A DNA stretch of 32,749 nucleotides from Paludibacter sp. UBA5753 (lineage in GTDB: Bacteria; Bacteroidota; Bacteroidia; Bacteroidales; Paludibacteraceae), in assembly GCA_002427615.1 (NCBI GenBank), contig DIFH01000087.1, positions 8,158 to 40,906 on the forward strand, read 5' to 3'. Position 1 is the first letter of the stretch. The number at the start of each line of letters is the position of its first letter. Made by a program: the position numbers and the translations under genes. This document shows positions 25,380 to 32,476 of this stretch, piece after piece. The notes beneath the pieces were generated by a model. It was not told the DNA's origin. It did no database searches and worked only from the letters and a program-made list of their open reading frames with translations.

Positions 25380-25387
25380 CGTTTGCA
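25374..25387. promoter_or_regulatory. LacI-type operator upstream of susC
   Basis: TGCAAACGTTTGCA is a perfect 14-base palindrome with the central CG typical of LacI-family operators. The same 14 bases occur at 27223-27236 upstream of the kinase and NagB genes, which makes chance unlikely. It overlaps the -33 element of the susC promoter. Confidence 0.8.
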
Positions 25388-25406
25388 ATATGTTTAAAAA
25401 CATATT
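25387..25406. repeat. Inverted repeat beside the susC operator
   Basis: Nine-base arms AATATGTTT and AAACATATT around AA, directly next to the operator. It could end murQ transcription, but no T tract follows on the minus strand; a second binding site is the alternative. Confidence 0.45.
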
Positions 25407-25430
25407 TGATTAAATATAAATAAACCTTTA

Positions 25431-26249
25431 CTATTTCTGCTGTCGGAAGGCATCTACCGCTTTTTTTACCGAACCATGTATCAACAAGATATTTTTTGCC
25501 TGCTCATAGTCAAGTCCAAGTTCATCGACAATCATTCTTGTGCCCCGATCGACCAGCTTCTTGTTAGTCAGCTGCATATTCACCATTTTATTGCCTTTCA
25601 CGCGGCCCAGCTTAATCATGGTTACAGTTGTAATCATGTTTAATACAAGCTTTTGTGCGGTTCCCGATTTTAAACGGGTACTTCCGGTAACAAATTCAGG
25701 TCCTACAACAACTTCAATTTTTATTTCAGCTTCCTGAGCAATAGGCGAATCGGGATTGCACGAAATTGAAGCCGTCAGAATTCCGTTAGCACGGGCATTC
25801 CGCAGCGCGCCAATCACGTAAGGCGTCGTACCGGAAGCCGCAATTCCTATTACCGTATCATTTTGATTTATATTATGTTCTATCAATTCCTGCCAGCCTC
25901 GCTCCATATCATCTTCTGCATTTTCAACCGGATTACGCAACGCATGATCGCCTCCGGCTATCAGACCCACAACCAAGCTTGAAGGCATTCCAAATGTAGG
26001 AGGAATTTCAGACGCATCGAGCACTCCCAATCGTCCACTTGTTCCCGCTCCAAGATAAAATATCCTGCCGCCTCGTTTCATTCTTTCTACTATTTTCCCG
26101 ACAAGTTCTTCAATTTGTGGTAATGCTTTCGATACAGCCAACGGAACTTTCATGTCCTCTTCATTCATTTCGGACAATAAATCATGAATAGATTTTTTAT
26201 CAAGATTTTCGTGTAATGAATTTTGCTCTGTAATTTTTTGAAATGCCAT
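25431..26249 (-). CDS. murQ: N-acetylmuramic acid 6-phosphate etherase
   Basis: Encodes 272 residues from the ATG giving MAFQKITEQNSLHENLDKKS, which matches the normal MurQ start; an ATG at 26276 would add nine residues. MurQ splits the lactyl ether of MurNAc-6-phosphate to give GlcNAc-6-phosphate and D-lactate in the cytoplasm. The SIS-fold sugar-phosphate site GAGTSGRLGVLDASE is at 67-81, and the two acidic residues of the E. coli enzyme (E83 and E114) correspond to E81 and E112 with the same spacing of 31. FVTGSTRLKSGTAQK is the second conserved family block. It follows the kinase gene by 35 bases and precedes susC by 161 bases. It is the firmest single indicator that the locus handles MurNAc. 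Confidence 0.95.
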   Translation of the reverse strand: MAFQKITEQNSLHENLDKKSIHDLLSEMNEEDMKVPLAVSKALPQIEELVGKIVERMKRGGRIFYLGAGTSGRLGVLDASEIPPTFGMPSSLVVGLIAGGDHALRNPVENAEDDMERGWQELIEHNINQNDTVIGIAASGTTPYVIGALRNARANGILTASISCNPDSPIAQEAEIKIEVVVGPEFVTGSTRLKSGTAQKLVLNMITTVTMIKLGRVKGNKMVNMQLTNKKLVDRGTRMIVDELGLDYEQAKNILLIHGSVKKAVDAFRQQK

Positions 26250-26284
26250 AGCTTTATATTTCAATTCTTTATACAATAAGACAT

Positions 26285-27124
26285 TTAGTTATTCGAATGA
26301 AATTTAATTAAGCCCGCCATAGGACTTTGCTCAACCACATCAACATATACACCACAGTCGGCAGCTGCTTTCAGCAAAATATCTTTTAAATAATACCCTA
26401 CCGAACCGATAAATCTGACTTTCGCTCCCTCCATCTCATACTGCATAACATTGCGTCTGAAAAAGTCACAAAAACCGGTATACACGATATTAAATATGGC
26501 AGGGTCTTGAATATTCTCAGACAAGAACGGCGTAAATTGAGCTAAGAAACGGTTTGGAAAAGTCTTTTTATATACATGCTCAAGAATGGTAGACGGTGTT
26601 AAATCGTACTGTTTTAAAAACTTATCTCTCAAATTATTTGACAATTGATTCTTCAAACAATCGGCCACCAAAACTTTACCTAACACTGCCCCGCTTCCTT
26701 CGTCGCCTAAGATAAAGCCGAGCGGAGAAATATTCTCAACGATTTGACTCCCATCATAATAACACGAGTTCGATCCTGTTCCCAATATACAGGCAATCCC
26801 TTGGCTGTTACCAAATAACGAGCGCGCCGCGGCAAGTAAATCACTGTCTACTTCGATGGGAATATGATTAAAAAAATGCCCTAACGCATTGCTTACCATT
26901 GCCTTTTTATTCGCAAATGAACAACCCGCGCCATAAAAACATATATGCGATATAAACTCATTCTTTAGTTCCGGCAAAAGAAATGATTCTATCTCGCTTC
27001 TAATTTCACTTTCGCTCTGATAGAAGGGATTTATTCCTTTTGTGAAAATTTGTTTATAAATTTCGCCATTATTAACTATACACCAATGCGTTTTTGTGGA
27101 ACCGCTATCTGCTATCAACAACAT
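26285..27124 (-). CDS. BadF/NAGK-type amino-sugar kinase, probable MurNAc kinase (MurK)
   Basis: Encodes 279 residues of the BadF/BcrA ATPase (N-acetylglucosamine kinase) group. The phosphate-1 loop DSGSTKTHW is at 6-14, the likely catalytic aspartate is in VDSDLLAAARSLFG (about D95), the phosphate-2 loop LGTGSNS is at 114-120 and GDEGSG at 140-145. In bacteria without a MurNAc phosphotransferase system, such kinases (MurK of Clostridium acetobutylicum and Tannerella forsythia) phosphorylate MurNAc, and sometimes GlcNAc, at O6 before MurQ acts. Its position immediately upstream of murQ makes this role likely here. It starts a minus-strand operon divergent from the NagB-LmbE gene, sharing an operator region. 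Confidence 0.85.
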   Translation of the reverse strand: MLLIADSGSTKTHWCIVNNGEIYKQIFTKGINPFYQSESEIRSEIESFLLPELKNEFISHICFYGAGCSFANKKAMVSNALGHFFNHIPIEVDSDLLAAARSLFGNSQGIACILGTGSNSCYYDGSQIVENISPLGFILGDEGSGAVLGKVLVADCLKNQLSNNLRDKFLKQYDLTPSTILEHVYKKTFPNRFLAQFTPFLSENIQDPAIFNIVYTGFCDFFRRNVMQYEMEGAKVRFIGSVGYYLKDILLKAAADCGVYVDVVEQSPMAGLIKFHSNN

Positions 27125-27163
27125 ATTACAATATTAGATCTAAATAAAAAACCAATTCTTTTG

Positions 27164-27195
27164 CAAATTAAAACAAAAGGTTTCAACTGACCAAA
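27164..27195 (-). promoter_or_regulatory. Candidate promoter of the kinase-murQ operon
   Basis: On the minus strand TTTG (27192-27195), 20 bases, then TTAATTTG (27164-27171), one mismatch from TAnnTTTG. The implied start is about 33 bases before the kinase ATG, mirroring the divergent promoter at 27242-27272. Confidence 0.5.
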
Positions 27196-27217
27196 GAAAT
27201 ATTGAAAAAAATCTATT

Positions 27218-27241
27218 TTTAATGCAAACGTTTGCATTAAA
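27218..27241. promoter_or_regulatory. LacI-type operator in the divergent kinase/NagB region
   Basis: A perfect 24-base palindrome centred between 27229 and 27230, core AATGCAAACGTTTGCATT, containing the same 14-base TGCAAACGTTTGCA found before susC. It ends exactly where the -33 TTTG of the NagB promoter begins, so a bound LacI-family protein would sit on the edge of that promoter. Confidence 0.85.
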
Positions 27242-27272
27242 TTTGAAAATTCAGAAATTTTTTGTAATTTTG
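27242..27272 (+). promoter_or_regulatory. Promoter of the NagB-LmbE gene
   Basis: TTTG (27242-27245), exactly 19 bases, TAATTTTG (27265-27272): full agreement with the Bacteroidota consensus. The predicted transcript starts near 27279, about 34 bases before the ATG. Confidence 0.78.
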
Positions 27273-27312
27273 TCGCAAAATAAAACAGTAAAAACACGCA
27301 GAACATATCATT

Positions 27313-29295
27313 ATGAGAACAAATTTAAGCTCGCAGATTACTCTAACACGCGTCTCTAAAAGGTATTATCAACCTGATGATGTTTTTGATCTTTCGCGTG
27401 TAACCCGTTACGAAAAGATAACAACCGAGATTTTCGAGAATGAGAAAAACGGGTCGATTATAATAGCCGAAGAAATTGCTGAACTTATAAAAGAAAAGCA
27501 GTCAAAAGGTGAAAATTGCGTATTAGGTTTTACCAATGGAAAATCAACTGTCGGTATCTATACCGAACTCGTACGCCTACACGTTGAAGAAAAACTGAGT
27601 TTTAAAAATGTAGTCGTATTTAACCTATTCGAATATTATCCTTTGAACAACACCACGCAAGGTTGCTTTCTGCAATTGAAGGAAATGCTTTTCGATCACG
27701 TGGATATTTTACCTGAAAATATATTTTCGCCCGACGGCATGTTGGATAAATCGGAAATCATGGAGTCGTGCAGGGATTACGAACAAAAAATAGCTTCGTT
27801 TGGCGGCATCGATTTGCAGATTCTGGGCATAGGCCGTTCAGGAAATATCGGTTTCAACGAACCGGGTTCGCAGTCCAATTCAACTACCCGGTTGATTTTA
27901 CTCGACAACATATCCCGTAAAGATGCAGCCGAACTCTTTGGAAATGTAGAGGCTGTTCCGATCAGCGCTATCACCATGGGCGTAGGTACCATTCTGAAAG
28001 CCAAACGGATTATTTTAGCCGCCTGGGGCGAACACAAATCAACTGTCGTTAAAAATGCTATCGAAGGCCAGATATCCGAATCAATTCCGGCTTCGTATCT
28101 CCAGCTTCACTCCAATGCGAAAATGGTAATTGACCTCCATGCTGCAAGCGAATTAACCCGAATAAGCCGTCCGTGGTCGGTTACTTCGTGCGATTGGGAC
28201 GATAAACTGATACGGCGCGCTATTGTATGGCTTTGCATGAAAATTAAAAAACCCATACTGAAACTTACCAATAAGGATTATAACGAAAACGGATTAAGTG
28301 AATTGTTGGCTCTTTACGGCTCTGCTTATAATGTAAACATCAAAATATTCAACGATTTACAACATACCATCACTGGTTGGCCAGGAGGAAAACCCAACGC
28401 CGACGACACCAATCGCCCCGAACGGGCAAAACCATATCCCAAAAAAATATTGATTTTCAGCCCACACCCCGACGATGATGTTATTTCGATGGGCGGAACT
28501 TTCAAGCGATTGATCGATCAGCATCACGACGTTCATGTTGCCTATCAAACATCAGGAAACATAGCCGTCGCCGATGATGAAGTAATTCGTTTTCTTTCAT
28601 TTCTGAAAGGATTTAAAGACATGTACGACACGGAAAACATTGCTTTGGAATCGAAATACCACGAATTAAAAAAGTTTATTCTTGAAGATAAAAACGAAGG
28701 CGATCCCGACACCCGCGAAATTCTTGAACTGAAGGCGCTCATTCGCAGAGGCGAAGCAAAAGCGGCTTGTCGTTACATCGGCTTGCCCTCTAAAAATGTG
28801 CATTTTCTGAATCTGCCTTTTTACGAAACGGGTACCGTTATGAAAGCTCCTATAAGCCAAATTGACCTTGATATTGTCAAAAACTTACTGAACGATTTAA
28901 AACCCCATCAAATTTATGTTGCCGGAGATTTAGCCGATCCGCACGGAACACATAAGGTTTGCCTTGACCTGGTCTTAGCGGCTATCGACGACCTGAAAAA
29001 TGAAGATTGGATGAAAGAATGCCGGATATGGATGTATCGCGGGGCATGGAAAGAATGGGAAATCGACCACATTGAAATGGCAGTTCCTATCAGTCCTGAA
29101 GAATTAAGAAACAAACGAAATGCCATCCTGCGTCACCAGTCGCAAATGGAAAGCGCCCCTTATCTGGGTAACGACGAACGTTTATTCTGGCAACGCTCCG
29201 AAGACAGAAACAAGGCTACGGCCGAATTATACTCGCAACTGGGACTGGCATCCTACGAAGCCATCGAAGCTTTTGTTCAGTATATGCCGGTATAA
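27313..29295 (+). CDS. NagB-like / LmbE-like fusion protein with altered deaminase site
   Basis: Encodes 660 residues. The first half (about 35-310) is a glucosamine-6-phosphate deaminase (NagB) fold; the second (about 375-600) is a PIG-L/LmbE zinc deacetylase fold with SPHPDDD (H385, D387, D388) and DPHGTH (H544, H547). In the NagB half, residues aligned by motif to E. coli D72, D141 and H143 are F106, S176 and N178, while E148 is kept as E183 (FNEPGS); the phosphate loop reads TNGKST instead of the usual TGGTP. Classical deamination is therefore doubtful, whereas the deacetylase site looks intact. Divergent placement from the MurNAc kinase and a shared operator tie it to the peptidoglycan pathway. 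A role as GlcNAc-6P deacetylase or sugar-phosphate sensor is inference. Confidence 0.85.
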   Translation: MRTNLSSQITLTRVSKRYYQPDDVFDLSRVTRYEKITTEIFENEKNGSIIIAEEIAELIKEKQSKGENCVLGFTNGKSTVGIYTELVRLHVEEKLSFKNVVVFNLFEYYPLNNTTQGCFLQLKEMLFDHVDILPENIFSPDGMLDKSEIMESCRDYEQKIASFGGIDLQILGIGRSGNIGFNEPGSQSNSTTRLILLDNISRKDAAELFGNVEAVPISAITMGVGTILKAKRIILAAWGEHKSTVVKNAIEGQISESIPASYLQLHSNAKMVIDLHAASELTRISRPWSVTSCDWDDKLIRRAIVWLCMKIKKPILKLTNKDYNENGLSELLALYGSAYNVNIKIFNDLQHTITGWPGGKPNADDTNRPERAKPYPKKILIFSPHPDDDVISMGGTFKRLIDQHHDVHVAYQTSGNIAVADDEVIRFLSFLKGFKDMYDTENIALESKYHELKKFILEDKNEGDPDTREILELKALIRRGEAKAACRYIGLPSKNVHFLNLPFYETGTVMKAPISQIDLDIVKNLLNDLKPHQIYVAGDLADPHGTHKVCLDLVLAAIDDLKNEDWMKECRIWMYRGAWKEWEIDHIEMAVPISPEELRNKRNAILRHQSQMESAPYLGNDERLFWQRSEDRNKATAELYSQLGLASYEAIEAFVQYMPV

Positions 29296-29337
29296 CAGAA
29301 ACAACAATAAACCAAAGCACAAACATAACGATACAGA

Positions 29338-30816
29338 ATGAAACAAATTAATTGTTTTATAGCATTTAATGATGCATCATACGCACAGAAAACCGTAGAG
29401 AATCTAAGCAAATCCGAATTGGTGAATAAAATATACTTACTAACGGACAAAAATAACGAAACTACACTTCCCGGTTGCGAAATTATTCAAACAGATTCTT
29501 TTTCGAGCAGCCTGACCATTCAAAAAATTGCTGAAAAATCGGATACACAATTCTCGTTGCTTTATACAAAACACACAACGCTCAAATTAGGTCAGTATGC
29601 ATTGGAACGTTTTTACAACATTGCCCATAGCGCCGGCGCCGGATTGGTTTACTCCGATTATTATCAGATTGCCCATGGCGTCCGCTCCAATTTGCCGCTG
29701 ATAGATTATCAGGAAGGAAGCCTGCGCGACGATTTTAATTTTGGATCGCTATTGTTTTACAACTCAGAGGAGCTAAAAAAAGCCGCTGCCGAAACAACCT
29801 ATAATTACCAGTTTGCCGGACTTTACAACCTCCGCCTGAAAGTATCGCAACAGGCAGAATTGCTTCATATCAACGAATATCTGTATTCGGAAGTTGAATT
29901 CGATACACGCAAAAGCGGTGAAAAACTGTTCGATTACGTCGATCCCAAAAACTTCGACGCGCAAATTGAAATGGAAATTGCCTGTACCGACCATCTAAAA
30001 AGAATTGGTGGGTATTTAGCCCCTGATTTCAGAAAAATCGAATTCAACGAAAGCAATTTTCCGGTCGAAGCTTCTGTTATTATCCCGGTACGCAACCGTG
30101 TAAAAACATTGGAGGATGCTATTAAATCGACCCTCTCACAAAAAACAGATTTCCCGTTCAACCTCATTATCGTGGATAATCATTCGACGGATGGGACTTC
30201 GGAAATTATAGAAAAATACGCCAAAGCCGACAGCCGTTTAATTCACATTATTCCTGAAAGTACCGACCTGGGAATCGGCGGTTGCTGGAATGTAGGGGCA
30301 GACTCGCCACTGTGCGGAAAATTTGCAATACAACTCGACAGCGACGATATTTACAAAGACGAAAATACTTTACAAACCATAGTCAATGCCTTTTACGAAC
30401 AAAATTGCGCCATGGTGATCGGCTCGTACACCACCACCAATTTTGCCATGGAAACCATCACCCCAGGATTGATCGACCACAAGGAATGGACTCCCGAAAA
30501 CGGACGGAACAACGCTTTACGTATCAATGGACTCGGAGCGCCACGCGCATTCTATACCCCCGTTTTACGCAACATCAAAGTGCCGAATACCAGTTACGGC
30601 GAAGATTATGCCCTGGGATTAGCCGTTAGCCGCGAATATCAAATCGGGCGCATTTACGACTCTATTTACCTTTGCCGCCGCTGGGACGATAATTCGGACG
30701 CTTCGCTCGATGTGGTGAAAATGAACGAACATAATTCATACAAAGATAAAATCAGAACGATAGAATTGAAAGCGAGAAAAAGGCTCTCCATAACCCCCGA
30801 AAAGCAAATGGTTTAG
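29338..30816 (+). CDS. Two-module family 2 glycosyltransferase
   Basis: Encodes 492 residues without signal peptide or clear membrane segment. The C-terminal half is a canonical GT2 domain: ASVIIPVRNRVKTLEDAIKS at 245-264, IIVDNHSTDGTSE at 277-289, the metal-binding DSDD at 334-337 and a later YGEDYALGL block. The N-terminal ~230 residues look like a second, degenerate GT-A fold, with KIYLLTDKNN and LVYSDYYQ but no clear DxD. Such enzymes transfer sugar from a nucleotide donor. It begins 42 bases after the NagB-LmbE stop, so it is probably in the same transcript, an unusual biosynthetic enzyme within a catabolic regulon. Donor and acceptor are unknown. Confidence 0.8.
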   Translation: MKQINCFIAFNDASYAQKTVENLSKSELVNKIYLLTDKNNETTLPGCEIIQTDSFSSSLTIQKIAEKSDTQFSLLYTKHTTLKLGQYALERFYNIAHSAGAGLVYSDYYQIAHGVRSNLPLIDYQEGSLRDDFNFGSLLFYNSEELKKAAAETTYNYQFAGLYNLRLKVSQQAELLHINEYLYSEVEFDTRKSGEKLFDYVDPKNFDAQIEMEIACTDHLKRIGGYLAPDFRKIEFNESNFPVEASVIIPVRNRVKTLEDAIKSTLSQKTDFPFNLIIVDNHSTDGTSEIIEKYAKADSRLIHIIPESTDLGIGGCWNVGADSPLCGKFAIQLDSDDIYKDENTLQTIVNAFYEQNCAMVIGSYTTTNFAMETITPGLIDHKEWTPENGRNNALRINGLGAPRAFYTPVLRNIKVPNTSYGEDYALGLAVSREYQIGRIYDSIYLCRRWDDNSDASLDVVKMNEHNSYKDKIRTIELKARKRLSITPEKQMV

Positions 30817-31074
30817 TCCAATCAGTTAACAATGTGTAATTGTTAAATAGTAACGATTAATTAGTACCTTATCCTTCAAATTCGTGTATTTTTTAGCACA
30901 ATATTCAAATATCAGTTATTTAAAGTGTAATAAAAATCCAGGAAATATCAGCCTTTATTTGCGAAAATTTGCGGTATTTGCGTAATTTGCGTTCTACCTT
31001 TTTGGTTCTGGCTTGTCCAGGTTAGGGTCTGCTGAAAAACTATTTTATGCCACGGAGTGGCTAAATTTGAATAA

Positions 31075-31102
31075 CCCCCGGTAAGCGTAGTGCAACTGGG
31101 GG
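31075..31102. repeat. GC-rich hairpin, part of an intergenic element
   Basis: CCCCCGGT and ACTGGGGG pair (one G-T) around a 12-base loop, AAGCGTAGTGCA. Together with the preceding words 'GCCACGGAGTGGCTAAATTT' this resembles palindromic intergenic elements that I recall in many copies in Bacteroidales genomes. Only one copy is in this window. Confidence 0.5.
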
Positions 31103-31125
31103 ATAATGAAACAACCCCCCCCTCC

Positions 31126-31166
31126 TTTTGATTTTCAGTTCGACTTTGTCGAACTGAAAATCAAAA
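31126..31166. repeat. Long perfect hairpin, 18-base arms
   Basis: Arms 31126-31143 and 31149-31166 are perfectly complementary (TTTTGATTTTCAGTTCGA and its reverse complement) around CTTTG. No T tract follows on the plus strand, so it is not a typical terminator. It ends 51 bases before the DUF4922 ATG. Confidence 0.8.
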
Positions 31167-31217
31167 CGCAGAGAGGGACATTTTCTTGTAAACACTAAAC
31201 TGGTATTTCATATATTC

Positions 31218-32141
31218 ATGAACAAACTAAACACAGAAACTAAATCTCTTTTTCACGAGCAGGTTTCCAACTGGGAACTTGCCCGCGCCAATTACGCCGG
31301 ATTAAAAACCGTTAAAACCAAAGTTTTCTCATTTGATGATTTTGAAATCAAGGTACAATTCAACCCTGCCCGCATCGTTTCTTCGGGGGCGAAGATGGAT
31401 GCTAAAACCATAGCCGAACGTCCGTGTTTTCTGTGTGCCGAAAACCGTCCGGCAGAACAACAGGGGGTAGATGCCGGCAATTACACCGTTTTGGTCAATC
31501 CTTTCCCTATTTTTCCCGAACATTTTACCATTCCGCGCAAGGAACATGCCGACCAGCAAATAAAACCCTATTTCAGCGATATGCTCGAACTGGCTGAAGC
31601 CCTGGACGATTATCTCGTATTTTATAACGGTCCGAAATGCGGGGCATCCGCTCCCGATCATATACATTTTCAAGCCGGCACAAAGGATTTCCTGCCGTTG
31701 GTGAACGATTACAAAAGACTGAAATCTACCCATACCGAGCTGTTGGTTGACGCTGAAGGCTATCAGATTTTCACCATGAAAAATTACCTGCGAACGGTTT
31801 ATTGCATCGAATCGAACAGCATAAAAGCAAGTAAAATCGCTTTCGATTCGTTGTACGAAAAATTTCAGACGCCAGCCTCAACCTCCATCCTCTCCCAAGT
31901 GGAGGATGCTGAACCCTTGATGAATATTGTATGTAATTTTGAGGCAGGGAAATGGCACACCTTTGTTTTGCCGCGCAAGGCTTTCCGTCCGTGGCAATAC
32001 ATTGCCGAAGGCGATCGGCAATTGCTGGTAAGTCCCGCCACGGTGGAAATGTGCGGCATCTTTATAACGCCGGTCGAAAGCCATTTTGAAAGAATTACGA
32101 AAGAGGATGTGCTGAGTATTCTGGAACAGGTAAGTATTTGA
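31218..32141 (+). CDS. DUF4922 protein, HIT/GalT-like nucleotidyltransferase
   Basis: Encodes 307 residues. Features of the HIT/GalT superfamily are visible: a zinc-type CFLC pair (C70, C73) followed by ENRP, the strand LVNPFPIFPEHFTIP with H102 and later H110, and the active-site motif H148-I-H150-F-Q152 (HxHxQ), where the second His is the nucleotide-accepting residue in GalT-like enzymes. The family label DUF4922 fits the block YNGPKCGASAPDHIHFQAG. Related enzymes move a nucleotide between a sugar-1-phosphate and a nucleotide sugar, or phosphorolyse nucleotide sugars. It follows the glycosyltransferase gene after 400 bases and may be transcribed separately. A link to sugar activation for that glycosyltransferase is inference. 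Confidence 0.82.
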   Translation: MNKLNTETKSLFHEQVSNWELARANYAGLKTVKTKVFSFDDFEIKVQFNPARIVSSGAKMDAKTIAERPCFLCAENRPAEQQGVDAGNYTVLVNPFPIFPEHFTIPRKEHADQQIKPYFSDMLELAEALDDYLVFYNGPKCGASAPDHIHFQAGTKDFLPLVNDYKRLKSTHTELLVDAEGYQIFTMKNYLRTVYCIESNSIKASKIAFDSLYEKFQTPASTSILSQVEDAEPLMNIVCNFEAGKWHTFVLPRKAFRPWQYIAEGDRQLLVSPATVEMCGIFITPVESHFERITKEDVLSILEQVSI

Positions 32142-32182
32142 ATGAAATTTGAAGCATTTTATTTCAACTAAAAAGGATTATA

Positions 32183-32476
32183 CTTTTTAGACATAGTTTA
32201 TTGATTTTTAGATATAGTTCCTTGTTTTTTAAATATAGTTTATTGTTTTTTAAATATAGTTTATTGTTTCTTAGACATAGTTCCTTATTTCTTAGACATA
32301 GTTTCTTGTTTTTTAGATATAGTTCCTTATTTTTTAGATATAGTTCCTTGTTCTTTAGATATAGTTCCTTGTTTTTTAGATATAGTTCCTTGTTCTTTAG
32401 ATATAGTTTTTTGCTTTTTAGACATAGTTTCTTATTTTTTAGACATAGTTTATTGCTTTATAGACATAGCTATATA
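32183..32476. repeat. 14-copy tandem array of a 21-bp unit
   Basis: The motif ATAG (32193, 32214, 32235 and on to 32466) recurs at exactly 21-base steps 14 times, with consensus close to TTTTTTAGATATAGTTCCTTG. Copies vary at a few positions but never in length. Each unit carries a T tract, and 21 bases equal about two helical turns, so the array should be intrinsically curved. Because 21 is a multiple of three, one frame stays open and spells a repeated heptad (FFRYSSL), which is a by-product rather than evidence of a gene. Confidence 0.9.

Larger units (their letters stand above)
30817..31217. other. Intergenic stretch with hairpins and TTTGCG repeats
   Basis: No gene is seen. It holds a weak inverted repeat (30826-30846), a run of TTTGCG words (about 30957-30992) common in Bacteroidota intergenic DNA, and two hairpins (31075-31102 and 31126-31166) that look like a dispersed intergenic element. 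Confidence 0.6.

Noticed and set aside
27115..27306. A 63-codon minus frame across the kinase/NagB intergenic region
   Set aside because: It covers the operator and both promoters, and its composition is that of AT-rich spacer.
30826..30846. Terminator after the glycosyltransferase
   Set aside because: The eight-base inverted repeat is AT-only and lacks a following T tract.
32183..32476. CRISPR array
   Set aside because: Units are contiguous with no spacers, and no cas gene is nearby.
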